The notes under the pieces were generated by a model, which was not told the origin of the DNA, made no database searches, and was given only the letters and a program-made list of their open reading frames with translations. A program made the position numbers and the translations under genes. Positions 46,101 through 58,059 of a DNA stretch of 64,000 nucleotides are shown here, one piece after another (within the stretch, counting starts at the first letter, position 1; every line of letters begins with the position of its first letter). Source of the stretch: Lumbricus rubellus (lineage: Eukaryota > Annelida > Clitellata > Crassiclitellata > Lumbricidae); assembly GCA_945859605.1 (NCBI GenBank), contig OX243820.1, positions 28,219,396 to 28,283,395 on the forward strand, given 5' to 3'.

Positions 46101-49100
46101 AGCCGTAAGTAAATTAGAAATTTATCAATTGCAAGTTATTCATGTAGTCAGTCTACTGATTTTTAATGTCATGTATGTTGAAATTGTTGATATCTTTGAA
46201 GCTGACTGTGCAGAAACCACTATTTTATTTTGTTTTGCAGATATGTTATCTGCCAGCCGTGAATAAATTAGAAAATTATCAATTGCAAGTTATTCATGTG
46301 GTCTACTGATATTTAATGTCACGTTTTAATTTGCTCCTTTTGTTTTGTTGTGGTGTAGACATTCAAGCGATGATCTCGGCCATTCAGGATAGCAAACAGC
46401 CGGATATGCTGCCTGATTACCCGACACCACCCAGTTCGAGCAGTGACACTCTTTCCTCTTCAGCTAGTTGTGATGGTTCCAACCCAGGCAGTCCTGCCTG
46501 TCTGGATGACAATACCACAAATGGTTTGTTACAATGGTTATTCCTTAGTTGCTCAATTTCAGTTGTTAAGTGAAAGATAAATTAAAACCTGGGTGATTTT
46601 CATATATCTTGCAGCTGTCTGGTTTGGCTTTTGATAGCATGCAACCAGCACATTCTAAGACTAAGTATGCATAATAATATTGCTGAACTGCATGCAGTAT
46701 CTCTGAATCATCAGCATTATCATGTATGTAGGTTCAAGTGTTCTTGAAGAAGTCACTGTTTGGAACCATGAGCAAGTTCACAAAGTATGCTTAGTGCTTA
46801 CTTGTGTAAGGTCTTTCAAGGAATGGTGTGTCTATTAGTAAACAAGATGAAGAGAAAACATTTTTGCAAGATACACTGAGGTACAGACCATTAGCTAGGT
46901 AACCATTTAGCCATCCAATGGGCTGGTATATAAAATGGTATTGGATGGGCACAAATTGTGCATGGACAGTTTTGAAATGCAGGTGTCATGTCTATAGGAA
47001 CAAACCCTTAGCCAGCAGCCCATTGAAAACTTTTGGATGCCCTAATCTTAATTTCTGGCTAAAGGTCTGTTTCGGTCGTATTCTCATATGCAGATATCGT
47101 ATTTTTCTCTATAAATTGGTCCTTGAGATGATTTTGCTCTAGAAATGTATGTTTGTGTGTATTTGAGATTTTGTTGAGCATGAAATATAAATGATATTAT
47201 TAGAATATTTCTTCGCATTACACTGACCTTAATGATATTGCTGTTTGCTGCAGATGGCGATAGTATGATGGACATATCTGGAGGCTTCACAGGAATGCTG
47301 GACCGATCGAGAGTGATTCTGTGTGTTTTCATGTTAACACTTCTCGTTGTCAACCCGTTCAACATTCTCATCAGTGACATGGCTGCAAAGCGTGGTCAGG
47401 ATGCACTTGGCCATTCCAATATGCGCACACTTCAGGGAATTGAAGGTTGTAATTTTGTTTCTGAAATGATTCTGTTTTATACTGAATTTTGTGGGTTTTG
47501 CGGTATCCATCTATGATACATAAGAATTCGTTAGCTGCAGAGACATTTTAAAATTTTATCAGTGTTAAAATTGCAATATGATATTGCAATCTTTAAATGA
47601 TTTCATATAATTTGCTTTTTATTTAGCCATCTTTATTGGTTTTCATTTTGCGACATGGTTCTAATATGGATTGCTTATTTCATGGGTTATGTTGTTCATA
47701 TATTTCAATGCAGATTCACTATAGTATCCTTGGAAGTTTTCTGCTGCTATTACCATGGTTTATTTGAGATCTAAGTTGTTTCCAAGCATATCTTTTTTAT
47801 GTGGCCAACTTATTATAATCTTCACTTCACGATAACTAACCATTTTTTGACTGATTTTATCCATTTTTTTTATCAGGTGATTCGAGCTGGTTTGATTGGT
47901 TGCCGACGAACATCTTAATTTGGATTCTAAATGGGATCATAGCGGTTGGAGTCATTGCAAGGCTGTTTATGTTTGGCGAACCAGTTACAAAGCCTATGTC
48001 AAAATCATCAGTTTCTTACTGGCGTAGTCGACGCCAAGCGGACGTGTACTTGGCAAGAGTAAGTTGACTTTCTTTTTATCATGTGATAGGTGTGTTTGTA
48101 TAAACACGTCTGTCTGTTTAGCTGTGTTTGTACACATGCGTATATCACACGCTTAGTTGTAAAGTTGACAGTTTTTGGAATTAAAGAAATTTTTGTACAT
48201 GCTCATTTTGAATGCCTTACAAAGCAAAGTGAGGTCTTTTAGTCATACATATGAATTTAATTTTGTGTGAATTTTTATTTGTTTTTATTTACTCCATATA
48301 CATTATATGTATGCAAAAGCTGCCAGATGTCTGCAAGAAAAAGACTTTTATGTTTTCCTCTGCGATGTCGTGCTCACGAGTGAATGTGTATGTCTGCTTT
48401 ATTTTTCCATGTAAAGAGATGTTTTTTGCTTAACTCTTTAATGACGAGCATGTACTAAAATATAGGGTAACCTGTGCAGATTATTGTTAAGGGTTAACCC
48501 TTTAATGCCGGAGGGTATAGGATTTCCCATACCATTTACTACCATCGCGGCATTAAAGGGTTAAGCCAATCTTGAAAGACATGCTTTTTTCAGTTCTTCA
48601 TGTATGTTGTTTTTAGGGCAGTTACAATGAAGCTGAGGTTCAGTTGAGGTCCTGTTTGATGTTTCTCGGTCGGCCGTTGCCGACAAATAAGGTTGACTTG
48701 TTGGCCAATCTCTGTTGGAACGGCTTGCGGCAGATGCTGCATCGTATTCACGTCGGCCGTTGGCTCGAGGCAAAGGCAGGCGGCATGTGGCACAACGTTT
48801 CCAATCATGACATCCAGATGTCAGCACGAGATGCTGCCGACGTTTATCATAAGCTGCTCCAGATGAATCTAATTGGTAAGTTACTAAGTTTCAGTGCGTT
48901 GTGTAGTTTATACACTATTTGTTGTTGTCTATCCTTATGCTAGGTATGACTGGATTTAATTGTCACTTTTAATTGGGTATCGGATTATCGGTGGTAATTT
49001 TTCCAGCAGTTTAAGTATTATTTTTGTACATGTGAATTGTGAAGTTGATAATCTTATTAAACTGTAGACTTGTTTATGTGGTCAAGAAATGTGTTTGTCA

Positions 49101-52100
49101 GATATCTGCAAGTTGCTTTGAAAGCGTGCAAAATTTGCATTACAAAATCAAACACATAACATAGTGTTTGATTTGACAGATCTTTTTGCCCTGCTATTCA
49201 TGAGCTGGATGTTTGTGTGTGTGCGTGCATGTGTGTGTTTTTTGTGTTTGTATATTCATGTGTATTTTTTGTGTACGTGTGCACGAGTGTCTGTAAAAGT
49301 GTGTGTGCAGAACTGCAGATTGGTATTTGGGTTGAGAGTGGTGATTAAATGTGATGATGTGAGTATTCAAGGCATGATGTTGATGTCTAGTACTCTTCAC
49401 TTGTAGATCAACCAAATCAGGGGAGAATGGACAGAGCCAATATGGCTTTAAATGCAGTTAACTTGGGTGAGGCTGCTGGTGAGCTATTACCAAGGGATGT
49501 TCTTGCTGAAATCTATGTCCTTGCTGCTATGGTCTTCAAGGCAATGTCACCAGCAAAGCCAGAAGTGCTGATGGTAAATTACTCTTTTAATCAATCAATC
49601 AGTACTTTTATTGATCACCGTAATACATGGAAGCAAGCAATTTAGACATTAATGTGCAGCGTTACCAATCGACAGATCCAAAAGATTCCGCTAACAGGGT
49701 TACCATAGATTCATTTGCAACTAATACAACAGTGTACATCTTGTAAACATACTACACTATGTCTTTTGTTGTTTGCTTGTGGACAAGTTTTGTAAGCCTT
49801 TATAAGGCATGCATTCTTACCTCGGCTAATATTATTTTTCATCAGCTGTGTAGCATTCAGTTGATGGGCCTTTTGGAAAACATTGCCCGTGAATATGTTG
49901 GTGAAATTTCTGAAGTTGCATATGGAGTCTCATAGAACTTTAGTTGCTTGTAGTTGAAACTGAAGCAACAGTAACTAAATACATGCCAGATCTAGATTAA
50001 TCTGATTTCTATATCATCTTTCTCTTCAAAAGCGTGACAGGTGGCAGAATTAACAAAAACAATTTAATTTAAAAAAATAGTTTTCATAATGAAAATTGCT
50101 GCCCATAACAAGGATTTCAAAACTGTTTAGGACAAAGTTTGAGAACTCCTGTTTGTGAAAGTGATAGAAATTTCACAGTGTGTTTGTGTTTGGGTGTATG
50201 CTTGTGGAGTGTGGACATTATTTTGCTAAAGCTCAGCTTAAGAATAGACTCACAAAACATTTTCATGTCAAACTTACCAATGTAAAGTCATTGCAAGCAA
50301 AACTCTAATTACTGCGTTTAAACTAAGTAGATTTTTCAATTAGTGCTGTTTGTGTGACAGATTGCCATTACATAGGAATGTGTAACAAAAGTGTTGATGT
50401 TATTTGCAGCAATATTTGGTTAAGCAGATGTTTCGAAGGTGTCCATTGCCATTGCATTTGTCGTGGCTTGAACATCCACTCGGTCTGAAGTACTTTATGG
50501 ATTACCAAAGCAATGCTGTTCAGTCAGAGTCAATCTACAGTCAGCCGAGTGCTAAAGGTACTTTGTTTTAAAGTATTCTGTTTTAAAGTATTCAAAGTAT
50601 TGGCAACCACAGAATTTGTAATATTAATAATGATAGTAATAATGACAACAATTTCTATGGCACCGTTTCACTGCACAATACTGTTACAAGTTAATATGTA
50701 ACCACTAGTAACTAAGGGAAGAATATGAAAGATAACTAAATACTATGACAATTAGTATTATGACGTCAAAGTTAGCTAATCATGGTTTCTTTATCTCAGT
50801 TTCTCCATTTGATTGTTTACAGTGTTTTTTGTCTTCACACATGTCGAGTAATTTAGCTTTAGATTTAGCTGAACATTAACAAAGGAGCACGCTAATTGTT
50901 GCTGTCACTTTACAGAAATAAATCTGTTCAAACTAGAGGTAGATAGCATGCCTGCTGTTTCAGATACGGCAGTGTGAGAATAGTGTATGTTTAGATTTCA
51001 CAGACATGTTCAAGTGCCGTTTGAAGTTGGTGAATTGGGAAATTTTCTGCCTATTGTGGCTTGTGACAGTTTTATCATTACTTGTAGTTTTTCAATTCTC
51101 TAAGGGTGATTTTAAGTTAATAGCGACCAGGTTTGCAATTGTTTGATGCTCTTTGACTGTCCATGCAGCTAGTCATTGTGCAGGAACCTTATGCAAGCCG
51201 TTGGTATCTTATTATGAAATCCATTAAACCAATATTTCACAGATTTGGCAGACCTGCAGTGATATTTTCATTAACGATAAGTGAAATTAGAACTGAAAAT
51301 ATTGATTTCCGTTAAGTATAACTATAACTGTAACTGAAATTATTTTAAGAACGAAAACTGAAATAGAACTGAAATTGAGCACACCGAACTGAAATTAGAA
51401 TAAAAACGAAAATTAATTCTCGAACTGAAATTAATGAAAAAATGGAAATTTTAGTTGACAGTTTTTCCGATGTAGCTGTGTTTATTTAAAAGACGCACAT
51501 ACTTTCTGACTCTTACAGCTTTTGTATCTTTTGCCTAGCATGTGCTTTATTACGGTTAGTTTAAAAACAATTTTTCATTTGGACTTTCCCTGTAAGTTTA
51601 TAATTTTCAACTTCACCATAAGACTGTAATGTAAATCACTTGGCTAAATGACGAAAATAATGTATTGGACTTTTAAAAGCAGGTTTGCTGCGAGGAAATA
51701 GACAAAAATAAATGTGCTTAGGCCTATCCATGCAGGGCTTCGTGGGTCTAGCCTACCCTAAAACGGATGACTGTGGAACTACAAATTATGATGAAATTTT
51801 AACATTTTTTGCCTCTGCGCATAAATAATACTAAGAAATATATTAAGAAACGGACCAGGCAAAATCATGGGTGGCTGAAAACTTTCATTCGACTTGGCCT
51901 AATTCGAGTCAGCGACTTCACCACGGAGAAAGCATGAGTGCTCCAGAAAGACGCAAGCAAAAGAACTGAATTGAGAACGGAAATTATTTCGAAAACTGAA
52001 TTAGAAGTATAACTGAAATTTTTTGAAGAACTGGAACTGAATTAGAACTGAAATTGAGACCATCCGAACTGAAATAGAAGTGAAACGGAAATTATTTCCT

Positions 52101-55100
52101 GAAGTAAAATATCACTGCAGACCTGTACTTTTTTTTATTAAATTGTGGTGTTACTCAAATGCAGTGATGATGCTAATGTTGAACTGGTTTGATTGTGAAA
52201 TGAATAGTGTTGAAATTAATGTTGTAGGTGATCCACTGGCTCTGTTGCCACATGGTTTCTGCGAATGTCTCATCGAGAAATCCATCTGGTGTCTGGTTAC
52301 TCCAGGACACAGCATCAATGAAGAATCATCGTAAGCATCAATTCTCACGACGTCGTCTTTTGATTTATGGCAATTATTTCAAGTTTAACTGTAGATCGGG
52401 TTTCACAAATTGCCGGTTATTTATTTATTGATGGTTATTAATTACATGTCGTTTTGCATTTTATTTGTCTAACCTATTAGGTTATTAGAACTCTCATAGA
52501 TCTGAATTTCATCCACTTTAAAAGTTTGTTTATTGTTCTTTATGATGACCCATGAAGCGTTGCATTAATAATGACTTAAATGTGACATATTTTGTAAAAT
52601 TAGAAGGAAGTGGTTTTGTTGATGTTGTGGTGGTAGTGGTGTTGTGGATGTTATCATAATGTTTTTAAAAATCAAATTTGAGCTGGTATGTAGTAACGTG
52701 AAATAGTGGTAACTATTTAGCATATTGTAAGATTACTTGTTGCTCTACGTAGCTATGAGTGGTGATAAGATTGAAACTACTGATGATGGGAAGTTTTTTG
52801 TTGATCATGAACTGGAAGTAGGCCTATCAATAACGACCGGTTGTTTGTGTTTCAGGAATTCTCTTCATAAATCGATTGTCACGTACATCGATTTGATCAA
52901 ACGGTGCAGTTTCAAGTCGTGTGAAGGTTCAGCAAAGTTAGGTATGCATCATATATTGTATTCTGTCCATTTCCATGATCAAGATGGCTGTTGTTTTGTA
53001 TAGCATTTAAGTATTTTAGAAGATGACCTTATTTGAATTTGCTTGGTAATTATTTTTGGACATTTGGATTCATTCATTAATTTGAAACATTTAACCTCAA
53101 GACTAGCATAGCATCCCTTCAAGGCTATCTTCTCAGGTGTGCTCCCAAGAAGCCCCTTCTAAACAACACAGTCTTGTTGTTGATGTCTTTAATGTCGTTT
53201 AGCGTAGCATAGCGAGGTTTTCTGATCAGGTTGTTTTGAAAAGTCACTATATAAATTTGAGTTTGGTTTCTTTGCTTATGCTGTTCCATCAGCTATTCTT
53301 GTAGTGTTATGATTTCTACAGACTTCTACAGTGATGTGTGCGATATATTGCTTAGAAGCAATGTGTCTACTGCACTTTTATTCTATGTTTTGGCAAATTG
53401 TGCAGAATGCATTGACGAAGCTTCCAAGTGGTGGTCTGGCTTACTGTCGGTGGCATACTACTGGATGACAGGTGATGACGAGATGGCTCAGAAGTCGTAC
53501 GCTGTTGTCGATCTGCTTCCAAAATGTCTGCAGAATTCACAGTAAGGCATTATTTATGTGGCATTGTCTAAGTGTTGTCTGTCATGTTTCAATAAAGACC
53601 TACCTCTTCTTATGATTTGTGAATTATTTTTAATCTTGAATTCCTTAATTTGCTTTTATTCATGGACATTACCATGTATGCAAATCATCAACTCGGTATA
53701 TAGCTAATTCTTTACATGATAAGTTGTGTAAAGTCACTTATTCCATGCTTGCATATTATCATGTATATTCTTTACATTTGATGTTGTGTAAAATCACTCG
53801 TAAATAAGGACTTTACATTTTACTGTATGCATAATTGCATATGCACCGTTTTTGATGAAGGTGTTCAATTCTATGTGTGTTTTAGTCTATCGTTATAATG
53901 ATAAACACCGTTGAGCATTATATTGTCTTGTCTTTAAAAGCGATCCTTTGGCGAGGAGCTTATACATCGCGTACAAGGCGAAGAAGAACTTCTTAATGGA
54001 CAAGACGAGCTGTTACAACATAATTCAGCAGTGCAACAGGGCGAGCCAGCTTCTACAGGATAGTCTTATGACAAACGATGGCATATCTGCAGTCAGCAAC
54101 CTCAACAAGGTACAGCACTGCATGGAGCACATTTTTTATTTCATCCAACATGAAGTTTAAGGTTAAGTGTCTTGTCTCTGTTTGGCTTTGATGGTATTTC
54201 TATTTCTGTTAAATTATCTTGTGACCGCAGGAACGTGTTTCTGAGGTCTTGCTGATAACTCAGAATTTTGTTAATAAATTTATCTGGTTTTGCTCGCATG
54301 CTTTCAAACACTGGATGGCTTACAGCGCTACCAAATGATGTAACCATTTGATGTGTCCAGGATAAATTTACATTTCTCTCTGATTTTGTGTGTGTTAATA
54401 TTTTTTATTGCTGTAATAATTAATTATGAGTTAAAAATTTTCTGCTTATAATTATTTCCTTGTTATCACTTCATCTATGAATGCAACAAACAGACTTATC
54501 AATGATTGAATAATATTATGTATGGGTAGATATTTATTACAATTTTTAATTGAAATTAAGTGCATCATTAGAATATTTAATCACTCTTAGCTTGTGTAAT
54601 ATTTTCTGTTTCTTTATTGCAATTAACTGTAGTTGCATCAAGATTTTAGCACATTAATTGCATTAGCACATTGAATACCCACACTATAATATTATGCATT
54701 TGCTAATGTTATTTGTTATTTGATTTGTTTTCAGATGGTTGAGCTGTTGGTGTGTGATTGGCTGCTGAGTACACGTACTGACCTGTGGCAGCGGGAATAT
54801 CAGAACAGCCATGATGAGGAGGAGGAGGGGGAGAATGAAGTAACATCAACCACTGTAATTTCTGCGGCAGATCTGAAATCGTTTCAGATGGATCTCTCCA
54901 GCCTTAGAAAGTTGGCTTACGGCATGAAACTGGCGATGCCAAGGGTTGGTGAAAAACTTTTGCAATTGTTATTTCTTGCACTAATAACTATGTGGCAATG
55001 TATTGACTTCTATTCCATTATCAGTATACACAGGCCATGGTCGCCTCAAGGGAAATTGTAATGTACCTGAGAAAAACCATTGATTGCTTTGTCATAAGTG

Positions 55101-56283
55101 AGCAATTGGTTTATACAAGCAAGCCACAGGTCTTATCTGACTTGTTGCAGATTGTGTTGGTTTTATGTTTAGGCTCCTTATTGGGTGTTGCATAGGCAAC
55201 CTGTTGGGCAGCGGAATACTTTCCTGAGTATGTCTGTAATCTTATGCTATTGGCTGTTTAATTTCTGCTGATTTGTTGCTTGCAGATTATATTTATGCGA
55301 CCTTTTGTTTTGTCGATGTGTGTTTAGTTTCATTTTCTTATGCTAAGCAGGACATGTAAGAAAATTATCAATTAATCACATATTAAAAAATTGCCCTGTT
55401 GCTTATTGCGTTCTAAAAACTTACTTTGCACTTTTCAACGATTCATATTTTGTATTTTAGAATTTCATTAAATATTGGCTTTTATGTCACTGTTGCTTCT
55501 TTATAATTTTGTCATGTATGTGTTAGTTAATTATGTGTTTCTTTGTAAGCTTCCATTTGCTTTTGATTGATCAGGTGTTTCTTCATGAGGCAACTGTGAG
55601 ACTGATGGCTGGAGCAAGCCCCACAAGAACTCTGCAGCTGTTCGACCGTAATTTGCGGAAAAGACGCAGCGCTAAACCTGCCCAGGCCGACCAACCAGGT
55701 GACCAATTTCTACTAATCTGATTCCTATAGTGCTTGGCATTTTATTAGGTTCATATTCCCAGCACGATTTTGTGTATGTAAGCATTTTTCTAAATGTCTC
55801 ACTTTAAGGAACTTTCTCTAGCCTAAATAATGTATATCCATACATATTCATTTATTATTTTTAGTCGCATGTTTTTTACACGCACCAACCAGACACGGTG
55901 AGCATTTATGCCTGTGTAGGAGAATATAATGAAAATGAAACAGATCAAAACATGGGAAATTGGGAATGGTTTAGAAACGAGATTCATTGGAATGCACCTC
56001 AACGTAAGTTAATCAATAATTTGCGTTTGTTTCAGAAACTCCCGACAGTACAGAGGGCGAAGACTTTGCCGAGCGCGAGCATGCAACTGCCTTGCTGATG
56101 GCCTGTCGCCATCTTCCACGCCATCTATCCACGGCCAGTCAGACAGCTTCAATGTTAGACGAGGCCACACGCACGTTTGAAAAGCTCGGCGACCGCAAGG
56201 CCGTTCAGAAGTGTCGCAGCATAATGATGCAGTTCGTCAAGTGTGGGACTCTCACGGGCTCTTCATCAGCGACACTGTGTTGA
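41126..56283 (+). CDS. SREBF: Sterol regulatory element binding protein (SREBP), 17 coding exons
   Basis: SREBP is an ER-membrane bHLH-Zip transcription factor, released by Golgi proteases to activate lipid synthesis genes. Exons: 41126-41237, 42098-43137, 44314-44655, 45837-45954, 46359-46523, 47254-47445, 47877-48058, 48617-48875, 49407-49573, 50410-50557, 52228-52330, 52856-52941, 53406-53541, 53941-54109, 54735-54944, 55575-55698, 56036-56283. All have AG/GT borders, phases agree, and the total of 3801 nt gives 1266 residues (vertebrates about 1140). Order: acidic N-terminus, long Gln-rich region, bHLH-Zip, two membrane segments around a short luminal loop, and the C-terminal SCAP-binding regulatory domain. 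The start at 41126 has AAGATGG context; an in-frame ATG at 41078 is an alternative. The extra length is mainly poly-Gln. No break seen. Vertebrates have two paralogues; one is present here. Confidence 0.96.
41480..41700 (+). repeat. Minisatellite-like copies in SREBP intron 1
   Basis: Five spaced variants of GAAATAGAAGCTGGATTGATGAAA at about 41488, 41525, 41570, 41610 and 41648, followed by GTAGCAAGTAAACATTATGG, which matches the inner end of the 2112-2514 TIR. It is probably a decayed member of that element family. Confidence 0.65.
41698..42060 (+). other. Retroelement-like ORF fragments in SREBP intron 1
   Basis: A 60-codon frame ([20 protein letters not shown], then [18 protein letters not shown]) ends at 41880, and a second frame reads [25 protein letters not shown] resembles the start of a gag zinc knuckle. 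Too short to assign. Confidence 0.3.
44314..45954 (+). CDS. SREBF: SREBP exons 3-4: bHLH-leucine zipper
   Basis: Exon 3 ends with the basic region and helix 1 ([20 protein letters not shown]), including the tyrosine (residue ~477) that distinguishes SREBPs from other bHLH proteins and lets them bind both SRE and E-box sites. Exon 4 supplies helix 2 and zipper ([33 protein letters not shown]). The splice falls in the loop after ISGQDSK. Confidence 0.97.
44672..44890 (+). mobile_element. tRNA-derived SINE family 1 in SREBP intron 3
   Basis: Nearly full-length copy starting GGGGTGTAGTGGTGGGTTTG, B box GGTTCGAATCA at 44723-44733, body CAATTGCTCTTGCGC and tail GAGCGCCTCTGAATAGAG with GGGGCGCTATAGCAAATGC, ending in AAATAAATAAATAAAA. 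Confidence 0.85.
45080..45580 (+). mobile_element. LINE polyprotein C-terminus in SREBP intron 3
   Basis: About 165 codons without a stop: [68 protein letters not shown]. This is the standard end of endonuclease/reverse-transcriptase LINE proteins after the catalytic core. It is 5'-truncated and in the same orientation as SREBP. The open frame shows it is young. Confidence 0.87.
46359..48058 (+). CDS. SREBF: SREBP exons 5-7: juxtamembrane, two transmembrane segments and luminal loop
   Basis: Exon 5 is a Ser/Pro/Asp-rich linker. Exon 6 has the conserved DRSR (609-612) directly before membrane segment 1 ([20 protein letters not shown]); the S2P site in vertebrates is the Leu-Cys just after DRSR, present here as L615-C616. 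The luminal loop is about 36 residues with MRTLQ at 649-653 where vertebrates have RSVL. Exon 7 gives [20 protein letters not shown] for membrane segment 2, then [20 protein letters not shown] and QADVYLAR, closely matching vertebrate SREBPs. Confidence 0.95.
48498..48560. mobile_element. 63-bp piggyBac-type micro-MITE in SREBP intron 7
   Basis: CCCTTTAATGCCG at 48498 and its complement CGGCATTAAAGGG ending at 48560, flanked by TTAA at 48494-48497 and 48561-48564. TTAA target sites and CCC-starting termini are piggyBac hallmarks. Confidence 0.8.
48617..56283 (+). CDS. SREBF: SREBP exons 8-17: C-terminal regulatory domain
   Basis: This cytosolic half binds SCAP in vertebrates. Recognisable blocks: [20 protein letters not shown] and [11 protein letters not shown] (exon 8), [11 protein letters not shown] (exon 8), [20 protein letters not shown] (exon 13), [15 protein letters not shown] (exon 15), [19 protein letters not shown] (exon 16) and the terminal [16 protein letters not shown] (exon 17). 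The stop is at 56281-56283. Confidence 0.95.
51249..52125. mobile_element. Putative hAT-like element in SREBP intron 10
   Basis: Ends CAGACCTGCAGTGATATTTT and the complement of CAGGTCTGCAGTGATATTTT, 877 bp apart, starting with CAG. Subterminal sequence on both sides is built of AACTGAAATT variants. No matching 8-bp flank was found, so the class is tentative. Confidence 0.6.
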
Positions 56284-57300
56284 CGGACGTTACAGTTGTG
56301 CATACATGTACCAAGGAAAAACAGCGTTTCTAAATATTTGTAAAGTACGTTTTTTAAAGATCCGAATTCAAGTGCGAACTGGTTCAGGATGTCTGTGCAC
56401 GCTCATGTATTAACTGGGTTCGCTTGTGCTGACCAACAATTCCTGTGTTTTTATTTATTCGCTGAATTTCGTCAATAAGCTAATGGGACCAATTTTTCCC
56501 CTGTTTGAGCATTCATCCACCTATTGTTCGTTTTGTCCACTCTCAATCATTCTTTGGTTAGTTTTGAATTTCCAAATTGAGTACATTTTGTACCGGAGTG
56601 TCCGGAGTGAAAGTAAGGTCGCTTGCATGTTTGTCCACTTCTCCCCTCCCACCCACTGTTGGTCACGTTCCTTAAAGTTGATGGTTGCAACAGCTACTCA
56701 TCTGACAGGATGCATTATGGGTCCCTCACATATTGGCAAGAGAGGTCGTTCTCTTATTATATTGACATCTCAACAGTTTGGTCTGCCCAGGCCTGCGATA
56801 GTGAAGTCAGGGGCTTCTTCTTTATGCCTGTAGCTGTATTTTCTCATGGACAAAGTACTGTAAGATTTTGTGCATGTATTGTAGTTTACAGTCTAGCATC
56901 GTATTTTAGGATGTTACATTGTTATGAATAGACAAAAACTTGGAAAAGATACAGAGTATGCCGAGTGTGCTCTGTTAGAGATAAGGTCTGAAATATTGTT
57001 TTACTAGTGATCCTGGTAGGCTGGTACAGTGTAATTAGATTTCATAGCTGACTGCTTAGCTGTTGCATTTAACTATCCAAGCCGTCATAATTATGGCTAG
57101 GCAAATTGGTGATTTTGAAATTTGTACAATAAACACCTTACAACATACATCATCATAAGAATAACTGATCAGAGCATACGTCCAAACTTGAATTCCACTT
57201 TAGAATACAACCTCGTCATGATGCAACGTGATTTTAACCTGGTACTTGATGTTGTAAAGTTTGTCTAATGTAACTATTGCTAATTTACGGACTTAATAAA
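56284..57300 (+). other. SREBP 3' UTR with poly(A) signals
   Basis: No downstream exon is needed after the stop. AATAAA occurs at 57128-57133 and 57295-57300, either of which would end a 3' UTR of about 0.85-1.0 kb. Frames in between are not protein-like. Confidence 0.6.
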
Positions 57301-58050
57301 CCTGATGTTTGTGAAACTGAATTAAATTGTGGTCTTAGTTTTGACTGTTTAGTCAGTAGTGTAAATACTGAATTACTGAATTTCTAGTGACTGTGTAAAA
57401 GTTACCTGTTTAAATTACTTTATTAATGAAGATCGGACTTAACATATAGCAGGTTTAAATGGTTCAGAAGACATGTAGTCTGTGTTGTTACCACTTGTGC
57501 TTAATAATAAATGTTCACTGTTCCTACGATACCTGAAGTTTTCAAGAACTGGGTTGATCATCAGTTGTCGTATCATGATGATCATCATGTGTGTATACAG
57601 ACTTGTATTTGACAGCAAATTTTATCATCTCCCTCAAATATGCTATAAACTTGGCTGTGTCTGAGATTGGTTGCCATGTGTGTTTACATGCCACCATGGC
57701 ACCATATGAGTACGCTGTTGGAAGCTGCTTTGTAATTAAACAAGGGAATGAAATAGCCAACCATGAACTATTCAAAACAGCAAAACATTAGCCATGACCA
57801 GACTGTATGTTAGTCTGCTTTTCGGATATTATGAAGTCGTGAAGATTGATTCTATTTATGTTCAAACAACTTGCTGTCAAAAGTTCTGCTAAAAATTGAC
57901 CGTGCGTAACGGTGTGTCCTATGTTGTGGGTTGTTTTCAACATTAAAATGCAGTTGATGTGGTTCAGTCACTTGAGGATAAGTATTATACTTTGCTGTGG
58001 AAGGCAAGTTGATCTTTCTCAGAGCAGAATGCGGTCTTGTGGAGAACATG
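57301..58050. other. Intergenic, unassigned
   Basis: Overlapping frames of 66 codons (plus, 57591-57791) and 77 codons (minus, 57542-57775) have no recognised domain. Confidence 0.3.
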
Positions 58051-58059
58051 ATTTTTAAA

